Assembly: GCF_001443605.1 (NCBI RefSeq)
Contig: NZ_CP013118.1
Span: forward strand, 1,809,501 to 1,873,500
Direction: 5' to 3'
DNA length: 64,000 bases
Source of the DNA: Salinivirga cyanobacteriivorans
Lineage (GTDB): Bacteria > Bacteroidota > Bacteroidia > Bacteroidales > Salinivirgaceae
How positions within the stretch are numbered: the first letter of the stretch is position 1; each line of letters starts with the position of its first letter. The position numbers and the translations under genes are program-made. Below the pieces are notes generated by a model that saw only the letters and a program-made list of their open reading frames with translations, did no database searches and had not been told where the DNA came from. Shown here in pieces: positions 27,286 through 37,500 of this stretch.

Positions 27286-29406
27286 TTAATAAAAATTGAT
27301 GCGCTTATCATCAATTTCGGCATTTTCTTTCAATACTTCGAACACCTCACGCTGTACTCTTGTGAGATAATTACGCTGAATTGACTGTTTTTGCATGGCT
27401 ATATTAAGGTTATCACCCGGCTCTTGAATGTCAGTAACCTGAATTACATAAACAGCATTATTCCCTTCTATAGGTGAAGAAATTTCGTCCTGATTTAGTG
27501 CCTGAGCTACGCCCTGAACTTTAGGCTCGATACCTAACCCGGGTACGCTGAATGCTCCAAAGGAAACGCCTTCACTCATTTTTACATCGACAGAAAGCGC
27601 TGAGCCAAGGGCTTCTATATTGCTGCTGTTGGCTAATGCATCATTCATTTTATCCATCAGCATTTGAGCTTTCTTCTCCTTTCTTACAGCACGCTCCACA
27701 GTTGCTCTTACATCTTCAAGAGGAGCAAAACCTTCTTCATATTTCTCGGTTACAACACCAAGTACGTAATTATCGCCTAATTCAAAAATAGGACTTTGAC
27801 TATTTCGGTCTACGATAATTTGATTTTCTTCGGTAAAAAATGCTTCACGTATTATATTTCTTGCATTTTCAAGTCCTGCAATTTCTCTTGATGTTGGGTT
27901 GAGGTTATTGGCCTGTTTTTTAACAAGACCCTGCTGTTCAATACCAGTATTGAATTCCTCAAATGAATTGTGTTGCGCTGCAAATTTACTTGCTTTCTGA
28001 TAAACACGGTCTCTGGTATCTTCACTTGGTACAATTTCACGAGAAATTACGGCAAGCTGTGCTTGCTTAACTTCTTTTCCAACTTCATCCATTTTTGCAA
28101 TAAAAATATATTGATTGGTAGGAAATTGAACAACCTCATTAACACCAGCGTCGAGTAATGCTTCCGAGTAGATGATCTCTTCTACTTTGCGCCATCCTAA
28201 TTCACCCCCTTTTTTAGCTGTTTCCTGATCGGCAGAAAACTCTTCAGCAAGGGTTGCAAAATCGGCACCACTTTCAAGTTCTTTTGTCAAACTATCTGCT
28301 AATGCCTGGGTTTGTTGTGCACCCCTTTGTTCAGTGGGCATTAATACTATATGTCTTACTTTTACAGTATCGGGGCGTTCGTCTACATGTGCAAGTTTGG
28401 CCACTTTAAAATATCCGTCTTCACGATAGGGGCCGTAAATATCGCCTTCCTCCTGGGTAAACATAATTGAATCCAGTGTAGCATTTTCATGCTCCCCTTT
28501 TTTGTAATACTTTGGATCGAAAGGTTCGTCAGATGTAGCTGCAACAAATTGAGCTTCTACCTCGGAATCTTTAAGTTCGGGAATAAGTGACTCAACTTCT
28601 GATTTTATAGCCTGAATATCTTCGGGAGAAGGTTCAATGGAAAATGAGATATACTCCATGTCCAATGCTTCTTCCTGTTTAAACATTTTTTTGTGTGCCT
28701 CATAGTATTCTTTTAAATCAGCATCACTTATGGTTACATCTTCATCTTTCAAATCAGTATATGGAATTGACACATATTTAAAATCTACTTTCTTCTGTTG
28801 CTCAATAGCAGCTTGTTTGGCATAACTATCGGTAACATACATACCTTTTTGTATGGCTGCATAATATTTATTGTTCAAACGTTGCTGTTTGAGGCTCTGT
28901 TCAAAAGCCATCCAACGTGAGCGTGCTTCAGGATCATTCTGCAACTGTGCAATGTACATTTTTACACGTTCCGGGTCAAACTGGCCTGTTTGCGGATTCT
29001 GAAAAGCCTGTGCCTGCCTGATTTGTGGGTGAATATTATTTCCAACAACCATATCTTTAAGCTCTTCAGTGCTTACATTAACACCTGCTTCGTCGAACTC
29101 TTCACCCATAATACGCTCCTGGAGTAATTGCTCCCAGACCTGGTCACGCACCTGATAACGGGTTTGGTCATCGAGTGTACTCTGACCACTGTTTGTTTTT
29201 GCATTTTCCAGAGCATCCTCTAAACGTTGCTGATAATTTCTATAGTCAACTGATACACCATTTATCTCAGCTAATTCAAATTGATCTGATGTTAAATTTG
29301 TACCGCCTCTGAACAGGTCGCCCAATATAAAAGCCAAAAGGGCCATCCCAATTACAATCGACACTAACAGTCCCATGCGGTTCCGAATTTTCTCCAGTGT
29401 AGCCAT
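27286..29406 (-). CDS. ppiD: PpiD-like periplasmic peptidyl-prolyl isomerase/chaperone
   Basis: A membrane-anchored folding factor of 706 residues. One N-terminal membrane helix (about 12-30, LLVSIVIGMALLAFILGDLF) is followed by a SurA_N-like chaperone region (EINGVSVDYRNYQQRLEDAL), a long coil-rich segment, and a parvulin domain at about 345-450 (VRHIVLMPTE, FATLAEEFSADQ, KKGGELGW). A second, degenerate domain follows. This order matches PpiD/SurA-type proteins of Bacteroidota. It is expected to help outer-membrane protein folding. It is a single gene with its own terminator downstream. Confidence 0.9.
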   Translation of the reverse strand: MATLEKIRNRMGLLVSIVIGMALLAFILGDLFRGGTNLTSDQFELAEINGVSVDYRNYQQRLEDALENAKTNSGQSTLDDQTRYQVRDQVWEQLLQERIMGEEFDEAGVNVSTEELKDMVVGNNIHPQIRQAQAFQNPQTGQFDPERVKMYIAQLQNDPEARSRWMAFEQSLKQQRLNNKYYAAIQKGMYVTDSYAKQAAIEQQKKVDFKYVSIPYTDLKDEDVTISDADLKEYYEAHKKMFKQEEALDMEYISFSIEPSPEDIQAIKSEVESLIPELKDSEVEAQFVAATSDEPFDPKYYKKGEHENATLDSIMFTQEEGDIYGPYREDGYFKVAKLAHVDERPDTVKVRHIVLMPTEQRGAQQTQALADSLTKELESGADFATLAEEFSADQETAKKGGELGWRKVEEIIYSEALLDAGVNEVVQFPTNQYIFIAKMDEVGKEVKQAQLAVISREIVPSEDTRDRVYQKASKFAAQHNSFEEFNTGIEQQGLVKKQANNLNPTSREIAGLENARNIIREAFFTEENQIIVDRNSQSPIFELGDNYVLGVVTEKYEEGFAPLEDVRATVERAVRKEKKAQMLMDKMNDALANSSNIEALGSALSVDVKMSEGVSFGAFSVPGLGIEPKVQGVAQALNQDEISSPIEGNNAVYVIQVTDIQEPGDNLNIAMQKQSIQRNYLTRVQREVFEVLKENAEIDDKRINFY

Positions 29407-29627
29407 ATTCTTAAAATTACGTGTTTAGCAAAAATTAATTCAGGGCACGAAGATAATAAAAAATGATAAAATGAAACCCTGATGGTTAATAATCTCTTTT
29501 GTATTATTTTGAGTTGCTTTGAAATAACCCCGAAATAAAACTTTAATATTTCACTTAAATCCTATTTAGACCTTAGTTAACTATAGTTCGTGGGGTATAA
29601 ATTCATAAAAAAAGAATAAGTGAGATT

Positions 29628-29660
29628 AAAAAAAAAGCTGCTCAAAAAACATTGAACAGC
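29628..29660 (-). terminator. Terminator after the outer-membrane barrel gene
   Basis: Arms 29637-29644 and 29653-29660 pair (one G-T pair) around an 8-base loop; on the minus strand the stem is followed by nine T. It lies 25 bases after the barrel gene's stop. The rest of the 278-base gap up to ppiD is AT-rich, with nothing else I can support. Confidence 0.85.
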
Positions 29661-29684
29661 CCTTCAAATAAAGTAATACTATTT

Positions 29685-30260
29685 TTAAATATAGAAATTC
29701 AATCCGCCACCAATAAAATGGTAACCATCATCGGTAATATTTATTTCTGCTTCGAAAATAAATGACATGTTTTTTCGTAAGCCGATTTCCAGACTGATGG
29801 GGATCCAACCAATGAACATTGCCTCTTTGCCATCTTTTTCGCCCTGCTCATCATACTTATCGACAAAATTGATATCCATATCGAAACCTGACGAAATCCG
29901 CACATCGCTACGAATGGGGTAAGTACCTAGCAATGCACCGTCGAGGCCAAAATCTCCAAAATGGTGGGCTCCACCCATTACAGAAAAATAACGGCCAAGT
30001 GCAAACTCAACATCACCACCGATGTATTCATCATAATCGCTCAAAAAACCTGCTTTTAAACTAAAATCAATTCCTTTTTTTAGGCCATAGCCTCCATGCA
30101 AAAACAGCATAAACTCAGAATCACCGTTAATAAGTACAGAAGGTTCAACTCCCAGACTGAATTTTTTAGGCTTAAGTGTTTGACCGGTATTAAAAACCTG
30201 TCCGTAGCTGGCAACGGTTAACAGGAAAAATGTTGCTGATAGTAATAATACTTTTCTCAT
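29685..30260 (-). CDS. Small outer-membrane beta-barrel protein
   Basis: A 191-residue protein with a clear signal peptide (MRKVLLLSATFFLLTVASYG, cleavage before QVF). The rest shows alternating hydrophobic/polar strands with glycine and aromatic residues (FMLFLHGGYGLKKGIDFSLK, FSVMGGAHHFGDFGLDG) and ends in an aromatic-terminated strand (YHFIGGGLNFYI), typical of outer-membrane barrels; about eight strands fit. I do not recognise the family and the function is unknown. A dispersed repeat element lies directly upstream of its start. Confidence 0.75.
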   Translation of the reverse strand: MRKVLLLSATFFLLTVASYGQVFNTGQTLKPKKFSLGVEPSVLINGDSEFMLFLHGGYGLKKGIDFSLKAGFLSDYDEYIGGDVEFALGRYFSVMGGAHHFGDFGLDGALLGTYPIRSDVRISSGFDMDINFVDKYDEQGEKDGKEAMFIGWIPISLEIGLRKNMSFIFEAEINITDDGYHFIGGGLNFYI

Positions 30261-30275
30261 AACTATTAAATTTAA

Positions 30276-30441
30276 TTTTCAAAGGTCATTACCTGTCCCG
30301 ATGCAATCGGGATGGAGCTCGCCATGATAAATCCAATGCACTCCACATAATGCTTGAGGGCTCGTTATAATCATGTGAGTATACTTCGACATGCTCAGCA
30401 TTAATGTGTTCCGCCAGCTGGCGGATCATGACTCGGTTCAT
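30276..30441 (-). repeat. Dispersed intergenic repeat, copy 1 (upstream of the barrel gene)
   Basis: Read towards the downstream gene (minus strand) it starts with ATGAACCGAGTCATGA (30426-30441), contains CATGATTATAA, then the core ATCATGGCGAGCTC, a hairpin (30296-30302 with 30306-30312) and AGGTAATGACCTTTGAAAA ending 15 bases from the start codon. The same blocks recur near 44.7 and 52.5 kb. This copy also carries an inserted perfect palindrome, CCGCCAGCTGGCGG. Confidence 0.75.
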
Positions 30442-30483
30442 CAATATGAAACTAACCATAAAAATATAACAGAGTTCATAAAA

Positions 30484-30957
30484 CTATGTTAACCCACGGT
30501 TAATTTTTACGAGAATACCCAAAGCTTTCACCAACTCTTCGAAGTCTTTTTTGTTCAAAGCATTAACATTCACAGCAGGATATTTATAAACTTCACCCCG
30601 ATCATTACGAAAAATGACCATCATCTTTTTCAGGCCACCCATTTTCGGCTCAATTTTATAATCATGCACTTCGCCGGCTTTTATTTTAAATGCTTTATAC
30701 TCTTTATTAATTGGAGCCAACCCAAAATATTTCACCACTACTGATTTTTTATCGACCTTAATCTTAAGGTAATTAAAACCAAGCATGTTTAATCCCAGGT
30801 ATAAAAGCGCTATAAATACAGCAAACCCAACAATAATTTCGAACCCGGCATCGACATCAAAAATAAGCAGGGGCCCCACTGTGAGCACAAATAGGAACGG
30901 TATGGCAAAAAACACTAATTTTATGCGCCGCGCATTTTTACGGTTTTCAATTTCCAT
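30484..30957 (-). CDS. Two-helix membrane protein with PH-like domain, unknown function
   Basis: The 157 residues have a basic start, two membrane helices (about 12-30 and 37-59) and a C-terminal strand-rich domain of about 95 residues (YLKIKVDKKSVVVKYFG, MMVIFRNDRGEVYKYPAV) followed by a helix (KKDFEELVKALGIL). The arrangement is that of small bacterial membrane proteins with a PH-like domain, but I cannot assign a family with certainty. It starts 1 base after the proline dehydrogenase stop, so the two genes are probably co-transcribed. Confidence 0.72.
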   Translation of the reverse strand: MEIENRKNARRIKLVFFAIPFLFVLTVGPLLIFDVDAGFEIIVGFAVFIALLYLGLNMLGFNYLKIKVDKKSVVVKYFGLAPINKEYKAFKIKAGEVHDYKIEPKMGGLKKMMVIFRNDRGEVYKYPAVNVNALNKKDFEELVKALGILVKINRGLT

Positions 30958-30958
30958 A

Positions 30959-32122
30959 TTACAATTTTTTTCTTCGCTGTTTTTCTTTCAAAATTAATGA
31001 AAGTTCTCTACCGGTTTGCCCTGCTACCGAAGTATTTTCTTCTGCTCTGCGAATAAGATAAGGAGCAACATGCCTTACCGGTCCATATGGGATGTACTTT
31101 GCCACATTGTAACCATCATCGGCCAAATTATAACTAATATGGTCACTCATACCATAAAGTTGCGAGAAATAAATCCGGTCATCATCTTTGCTAAGCCCGT
31201 GATCTTTAATTAAATCTGTAAGTAAAATATTACTTTGCTCATTATGCGTTCCATTAAAAACATGCAAAATATCTATATTTTCCATCGAAACCCGGAGTGC
31301 ATCATCATACATTTTATCTGTAGTTTCCTTATCAGGATTTATAGGTGATGGATAACCCTCTTCTTTTGCCCTGGCTCGCTCTTTTTCCATATAAGCGCCG
31401 CGTACAAATTTAACTCCTGCATAAAACTCCCGCTCCCTGGCTCTGGCAATTAAGTTTTTCAGGTATTCTAGCCTATCGGTCCGGTACATTTGTAATGTAT
31501 TAAACACTATAACCTTATGCTTATTATATTTTTCCATCATTTCATGCACCACCTCGTCGATGGCATCCTGAAACCAATAATCTTCTGCATCAATGAGTAA
31601 CCTGATATTGTTGTCGGCAGCTGCAGATGAAAGTCGGTCAATACGATCGGCAAAAGCCTTGTACTGCAGTTGCTCATCATCTGTTATTTTTTGTTTAAAA
31701 GAAATTTTCTTTAAAACCGTAGTATCCACCATTGCGGTGGGTTTAAAAACGGCAAAGGGAATATTTTCATTTTTTCCTGCATTTTCTATGGACCTCAATG
31801 TTTCCTGAAAAGCATTTTCTATGCCCTGCTCTGTACTTTTACCTTCAACCGAATAGTCAAGAATCGATTTTACATTTGATTTAGCCATTGTGTCCACTAC
31901 CGGTTGACACTTTTCAAGTGTTTCACCGCCTACAAAATGGCGGTAAATGGTTGGTTTTATTGCCCATCCTATTGGCATCCCGGTTTTAAGCGCTACCTCC
32001 AGCATAATTTTGCCTGTCTTCACCATCCAGGGTTTCTCAATTGTTCGAAATAATAATAAGGCCCGGTTTAAATCAGCATTATTTTTGTCCTGAAACGCTA
32101 TCTTTGTATTATTGAAATCCAT
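30959..32122 (-). CDS. Proline dehydrogenase
   Basis: A stand-alone FAD-dependent proline dehydrogenase oxidising proline to pyrroline-5-carboxylate. The 387 residues form the expected TIM barrel: AIKPTIYRHFVGG, RLLIDAEDYWFQ, VIVFNTLQMYRTDR, GVKFVRGAYMEKERA and the C-terminal ENTSVAGQTGREL that closes the active site. The open frame extends 315 bases further upstream, but the family begins at the ATG at 32122 (MDFNNTKIAF). The start lies only 13 bases from the divergent aroB start. The P5C dehydrogenase partner is not in the window. Confidence 0.92.
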   Translation of the reverse strand: MDFNNTKIAFQDKNNADLNRALLLFRTIEKPWMVKTGKIMLEVALKTGMPIGWAIKPTIYRHFVGGETLEKCQPVVDTMAKSNVKSILDYSVEGKSTEQGIENAFQETLRSIENAGKNENIPFAVFKPTAMVDTTVLKKISFKQKITDDEQLQYKAFADRIDRLSSAAADNNIRLLIDAEDYWFQDAIDEVVHEMMEKYNKHKVIVFNTLQMYRTDRLEYLKNLIARAREREFYAGVKFVRGAYMEKERARAKEEGYPSPINPDKETTDKMYDDALRVSMENIDILHVFNGTHNEQSNILLTDLIKDHGLSKDDDRIYFSQLYGMSDHISYNLADDGYNVAKYIPYGPVRHVAPYLIRRAEENTSVAGQTGRELSLILKEKQRRKKL

Positions 32123-32135
32123 AATATATAGTTTA

Positions 32136-33182
32136 ATGATATTTACCCATGATTTAAATACGGCGCTGAATGATGTTTTAAACTCAAACAGATACAGTTC
32201 GGTCTTTGTTTTGGTAGATAAAAACACCCAAAAACACTGCCTTTCCCTGTTGCATAAATCTGTTAAGCAAAAAATATCAGACACGCTAACTGTTAATGCT
32301 GGCGAAATTACAAAAAATATAGATACTTGCATATTCTTATGGGATAAGCTTAATAAACTGGGCGCTGACAGGCATTCTTTACTCATCAATTTGGGTGGTG
32401 GCATGATTAGTGATCTTGGTGGATTTATTGCTTCCACCTATAAAAGAGGCATTCACTTTATTAATCTCCCAACTACCATGCTGGCAATGATTGATGCAGC
32501 AATTGGTGGCAAAAACGGGATCAATCTGGGCCGCATGAAAAACCAAATAGGCGTAATAAATGAGCCTGATGAACTTATTATTTTTCCAGGGTTTTTAGAA
32601 ACACTGGATCGAAATAATTACCTTGCCGGCTACGCCGAAGCACTAAAACATGGCCTTATTAAAAGTGAGAAGGCTTTTGAAAACACACTTGAATTTGCCA
32701 CTCCTGATCTAAAAAGCGAAAAATTTATTGAGTTTTTGAAAGAAAACATGAGCATAAAAGAAGAAATAGTGGCTATAGATCCATATGAAAAAGCAGACCG
32801 TAAAGCATTAAACCTGGGGCATACAATTGGCCATGCGCTAGAGGCAATCTCGCACCAAAAAGGAAAACCAATGCTTCATGGCGAGGCAGTTGCCTGGGGT
32901 ACCATTGCTGAGTTATTCATCTCGCAAAAATTACATGCACTCAACGGGTACTATTTGGAGCAAATGACAGCCCTGATTCAAAAGCATTATCCTGAACCAA
33001 CATTCAGTTTGCATGACAAAGAAGAACTATTGGCTATAATGCGTCAGGACAAAAAAAACTTTGGAGAAAGCATTCGGTTTACACTACTTAGTGCTCCGGG
33101 CAAATACATAGTTGACCAGCCTGTTTCAGAAAACACTATTCTTGAATCACTTAAACACATAAAATCATTATGCCAATCATAA
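32136..33182 (+). CDS. aroB: 3-dehydroquinate synthase
   Basis: The second step of the shikimate pathway, NAD-dependent conversion of DAHP to 3-dehydroquinate. The 348-residue chain shows the NAD site INLGGGMISDLGGFIASTYKRG, the substrate-binding PTTMLAMIDAAIGGKNGINL and the zinc-binding histidines in LNLGHTIGHALEA and LHGEAVAWG. The frame also opens at a TTG at 32112, but the ATG at 32136 gives the normal N-terminus. The divergent proline dehydrogenase starts 13 bases away. The 3' end overlaps aroA by 13 bases. Confidence 0.93.
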   Translation: MIFTHDLNTALNDVLNSNRYSSVFVLVDKNTQKHCLSLLHKSVKQKISDTLTVNAGEITKNIDTCIFLWDKLNKLGADRHSLLINLGGGMISDLGGFIASTYKRGIHFINLPTTMLAMIDAAIGGKNGINLGRMKNQIGVINEPDELIIFPGFLETLDRNNYLAGYAEALKHGLIKSEKAFENTLEFATPDLKSEKFIEFLKENMSIKEEIVAIDPYEKADRKALNLGHTIGHALEAISHQKGKPMLHGEAVAWGTIAELFISQKLHALNGYYLEQMTALIQKHYPEPTFSLHDKEELLAIMRQDKKNFGESIRFTLLSAPGKYIVDQPVSENTILESLKHIKSLCQS

Positions 33183-34390
33183 AATTTGAACCCAAACAAA
33201 CCAAAATAAAAACCATACTACCAGGTTCTAAAAGTGTAAGCAACCGGCTTTTAATAATATCAGCAGTAGGCAATTTTCTGCCCGATTTTAAAAATTTATC
33301 CCGTTGCGACGATGTAAAAGTTATGTTCGACATTTTGCATTCCAACACGAACCGGTTCGATGTGCACGACAGTGGTACTGCATTGCGTTTCTTAACCGCA
33401 TATTTTGCAGGGATTGTAGGAAAATGGAATATTTCTGGTTCTGAACGAATAAAACAACGACCCATCAAAGAACTTGTAGATGTATTGTTGCAGATGGGTG
33501 CTGAAATATCTTACGACAATAAAGCGGGCTATGCTCCTATAACTCTAACAGGCACAAAAATGCAGGGCGGCGAAGTAGAGCTCGACATCTCTAAAAGCAG
33601 TCAGTATGCCTCTGCTTTACTTCTGATATCGCCTATGCTCGAAAAAGGTTTAAAGCTGAGATTAAAAGGCCAAAAACGCTCCATGCCCTACATTGATCTT
33701 ACCCTGGAACTAATGAGTAAGTTTGGGGTACAGGCTATTCAACACGAAAATGAAATTGCAGTAATGCCAAATCAAAGCTATGTACCCTCTTCATTTGCAG
33801 TTGAAGCTGACTGGAGTGCTGCTGCATTTTGGTTTGAATTAGCTGCACTGAATCCACAATTATCAATAAAGCTACTTGGCTTAGATAAAAACTCGAAGCA
33901 GGGAGATAAAGCAGTAGCACAAATATTCCAGAACCTTGGTATTGAAGCCAACTTTGGCACCAATCACCTCACATTGCAAGGTACAAAAAGCCCAGGTGCA
34001 AAACCTTTGAATGTCGACATACGTCAAACACCGGACATGTTTCCTGCTGTTGCACTTACGGCGGCGGCACAAAAACGGCCTTTCACAATTACAGGGACTG
34101 CTAACCTGGCCATTAAGGAAAGCCACCGTATAAAGGCTGTGGAACAAATAATCAATGCTTTGGGCGTAAAAATGGAAATTGGGGAAGATGAAGTTACAGT
34201 ACAAGAATACCCGAATGCCTTTCCCGGCAAAATTAAAGTAAAAGCAGAGGGTGATCACCGCATTGCTATGGCTGCAGCACCATTGAGCACCATAATTAAC
34301 CAAATCGAAATCGATGACCCAAAAGTCGTAAGTAAATCATACCCGGAATTCTGGGAAGAGATGCAAAAAGTCGGAATATTTTTAGCATAA
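33170..34390 (+). CDS. aroA: 3-phosphoshikimate 1-carboxyvinyltransferase (EPSP synthase)
   Basis: The sixth step of the shikimate pathway, joining PEP and shikimate-3-phosphate. The 406 residues show the N-terminal LPGSKSVSNRLLI, DSGTALRFLTA (in place of the common NAGTAMR), EADWSAAAFWFELAA, IKESHRIKA, GDHRIAMA and the C-terminal DPKVVSKSYPEFWE. It overlaps aroB, and together they form a two-gene operon. Several motifs differ from the proteobacterial form but follow the Bacteroidota pattern. Glyphosate sensitivity class cannot be judged safely. Confidence 0.93.
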   Translation: MPIIKFEPKQTKIKTILPGSKSVSNRLLIISAVGNFLPDFKNLSRCDDVKVMFDILHSNTNRFDVHDSGTALRFLTAYFAGIVGKWNISGSERIKQRPIKELVDVLLQMGAEISYDNKAGYAPITLTGTKMQGGEVELDISKSSQYASALLLISPMLEKGLKLRLKGQKRSMPYIDLTLELMSKFGVQAIQHENEIAVMPNQSYVPSSFAVEADWSAAAFWFELAALNPQLSIKLLGLDKNSKQGDKAVAQIFQNLGIEANFGTNHLTLQGTKSPGAKPLNVDIRQTPDMFPAVALTAAAQKRPFTITGTANLAIKESHRIKAVEQIINALGVKMEIGEDEVTVQEYPNAFPGKIKVKAEGDHRIAMAAAPLSTIINQIEIDDPKVVSKSYPEFWEEMQKVGIFLA

Positions 34391-34501
34391 GAATATTTTA
34401 ACGTATAGATTTTTTAAGTTCGACACAAGTTAAATTAATTTGCATGGAAGGTTCTAAATAGCTACCTTACTGTCTTTAATTAATTCTGGAATGGCCAACC
34501 T

Positions 34502-37500
34502 ATGGGTGTAAACAAACTTACCGACCGCAATTACGAATACCTATTTACCAAACTTGACAAAGGTATTATTTATCAGGACCGTACTAAAAGGATTATTGAT
34601 TTAAACCCTAAAGCCCAGCAAATACTGGGAATAAAAAAGGAAGAGCTCCCTGTTACTTTCCCTGATCCGGATAGACATGTTTTAATAAACAAGACAGGGG
34701 ATTACCCATTACCCTATACAACAGTGCTCGACACAGGAGAAGCAACGGAGAATCAGTTCTTTTTGTACAGAGATATAAAGCATGACAGAGAAATACCGAT
34801 ATGCATTCAGGCCATACCAGCTAAAAAGGCAGAAGAAAGCGAACCCGAAATTATTACCCTCATTATCGATTATACAGATCCATCTCAGGTTAGTTCAAAC
34901 AGTTATAAAATAGAGCAATGGGAAAGCATTCAAGACCTTGCTAAAATAGGGGTTTGGGAATATAACCCTTTCACTAACGAATTTTCGGGAAGTGAGCAGG
35001 CAATAAAAATATACGGAATTAAAACAGAACCAGACAGTGAGCAAACAACCTATAAGTTTCCACTTGAAAGAGTACAACAAAACATTCCGGATCGCGAGAA
35101 AGTAAATACGGCTTTAAAACAACTTATAGAAAAAAGTCAGGCTAATGATCTGGAGCAGGAGGCCATTGAATACGAAATTTACAGGGAAGACAACAACAAA
35201 AAGATTCATGTACAATCAATTGCTATGCCTGTCAAGGATAAAAAAGGCAACCTGATAAAGATAAGGGGCACTATACAGGATATCACCCGAACGAAAGAGA
35301 TGGAGCAGGCCATTAGGGAAAATGAACTAAAGTTTCGCACTATATTCGAAGCCGCACCAATTGGAATATTACATTACAACCCGGAAGGTGTAATCACTGC
35401 CTGCAATGAAAAATTCGTAGATATTATCGGTTCGTCGCAGGAAGTACTTTGTGGTTTAAATATGTATAAACTCCCCAATAAAAAACTGGTAAAAACTATA
35501 GATGAATCTCTAAAAAAAGGTTCTGCAAAATATGAAGATTGGTATACATCTATCACCGGTAAAAAAACGACATATGTACGAATACTTTTTAAAGGCATAA
35601 CTGACTATAATGACCAGATAATTGCCGGAATGGGTCTTGTGGAGGACATAACAGATCGCTGGAAAGCAGAGCAAAAGCTAAAAGAAAACACGCAAAAGCT
35701 TAAAACTGCACAAAAAATTGGTCGAATAGGAAGTTGGCAGTTCGATCTGGTTTCCAATAAAGTTGAGGCTTCTAAACAGGCATATGAAATTTATGGTTTA
35801 AAACCCGGACAAAAGCTCACAATTGAAAGAACACAAGAAATACCCCTGCCTCAATACAGAACAAAACTCAACAAAGCTCTTGAAGAACTATTAGCAGGCA
35901 AAAGCAATTATGAGCTGGAATTCAAGATTAAAAGGCCTATTGATGGTAAAATAGCACATATTTACTCAATAGCCGAATTCAACAAAGAAAAAAATCTTGT
36001 GATTGGTACAATTCAGGATATCACAGAGCTTAAAAAAACCCAGGAAACCCTAAACAAAAGAGAGAAAGAATACCGCCTGCTTGTTGAAAACCAAAACGAC
36101 CTTATTGTTAAGGTGAATGCTGCAGGTGAATTTGAGTTTGTAAGTGACTCATATTGCAAACTATTCGATAAAAGCAGAGAACAGCTCCTGGGCAGCAGCT
36201 TTATGCCACTTGTGCATGAGGATGACCATGCTTCGACAAACCAGGCCATGAAAAACTTGTACAAACCACCTTATAAATGTGTGCTTGAACATAGAGCTAT
36301 GACCAAATATGGTTGGCGATGGCTGGAGTGGAAAGACAATGCCATTACAGACAAAGACGGAAATGTTACATCTATTGTGGGTACGGGCAGAGATATTACC
36401 GAACGCAAACTAGCCGAAACAAAGGTGGCAGAAAAGAACCGCGAACTATCTGAAACCCTGCATCAAATTCAGGAGATTAATATCGAGCTCGAAGTAGCCA
36501 AAGAGAAAGCCGAACAAAGCGACCGATTAAAAACTGTATTTCTGGGGAACCTCAGCCACGAAATCAGAACACCAATGAATGGTATTTTGGGATTTGCCAA
36601 TTTGCTTAAGTCCGAAAACCTTACAGCATCGAAGCAGAAAAAATATCTTAATGTAATACAAAAAAGTGGTCGCAGAATGCTGGCACTTATTGATGATCTT
36701 ATTGACATTTCACGTATAGAGGCCGGGCAAATGGAAATTAAAGACCACAAAATCAATCTGAATGAATTAATGGATGACATATATGTTTTTTTCAAGCCCG
36801 ATGCAGAAAGAAAAAAACTGTATTTCACTCATAAAAAAGACCTCGATAATACTGAGGCAATTATAAAAACCGATGGAGAAAAACTTGAACAAGTCATTAC
36901 CAACCTGCTTAAAAATGCACTAAAATTTACCAGAGAAGGACAAATCAATTTCGGGTATGAACGTGTAAAGAATGTCATAAAATTTTGGGTAAAGGACACA
37001 GGACCGGGAATACCCTCATCGCATTTAAAAACAATTTTTGATCGATTCAGGCAGGTTGAAGACACGCCCTTCAGAGAAGAGGAAGGAAGCGGTCTCGGTT
37101 TAGCAATATCAAAAGCTTTCGTAGAAGCTATGGGAGGAGAAATATGGGTCGATTCTCAAGTAAACGAAGGGGCAACCTTTTACTTTACTTTACCTTATAT
37201 CCCAACAGAACAGACACAGCGAACTGCACAGAATGAAGACAATATCGATATTGATCAAAAAGTTAGAATCTTAATTGCTGAAGATGACGATACAAGTAAA
37301 ATGTATCTGCAGGAACTCCTGGAAACAGACAAAGCTGAACTTATTTTTGCAAAAAATGGCACTGAAGTGATAGACAAGTTTCAACATGAAACGATCGACA
37401 TGATCTTAATGGACATAAAAATGCCTGTAATGAATGGCCTTGATGCAACACGCCACATAAGAGAAATGGATCCGCACATACCAATAATTGCACAAACGGC

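Noticed and set aside
30412..30425. Perfect palindrome CCGCCAGCTGGCGG inside repeat copy 1
   Set aside because: It is absent from the other two copies, so it is not part of the element; it could be a separate REP-like insertion, but one copy is not enough to tell.
32123..32437. 105-residue N-terminal extension of proline dehydrogenase
   Set aside because: The extension lies across the aroB coding region and has no family similarity; conserved sequence begins at the ATG at 32122.
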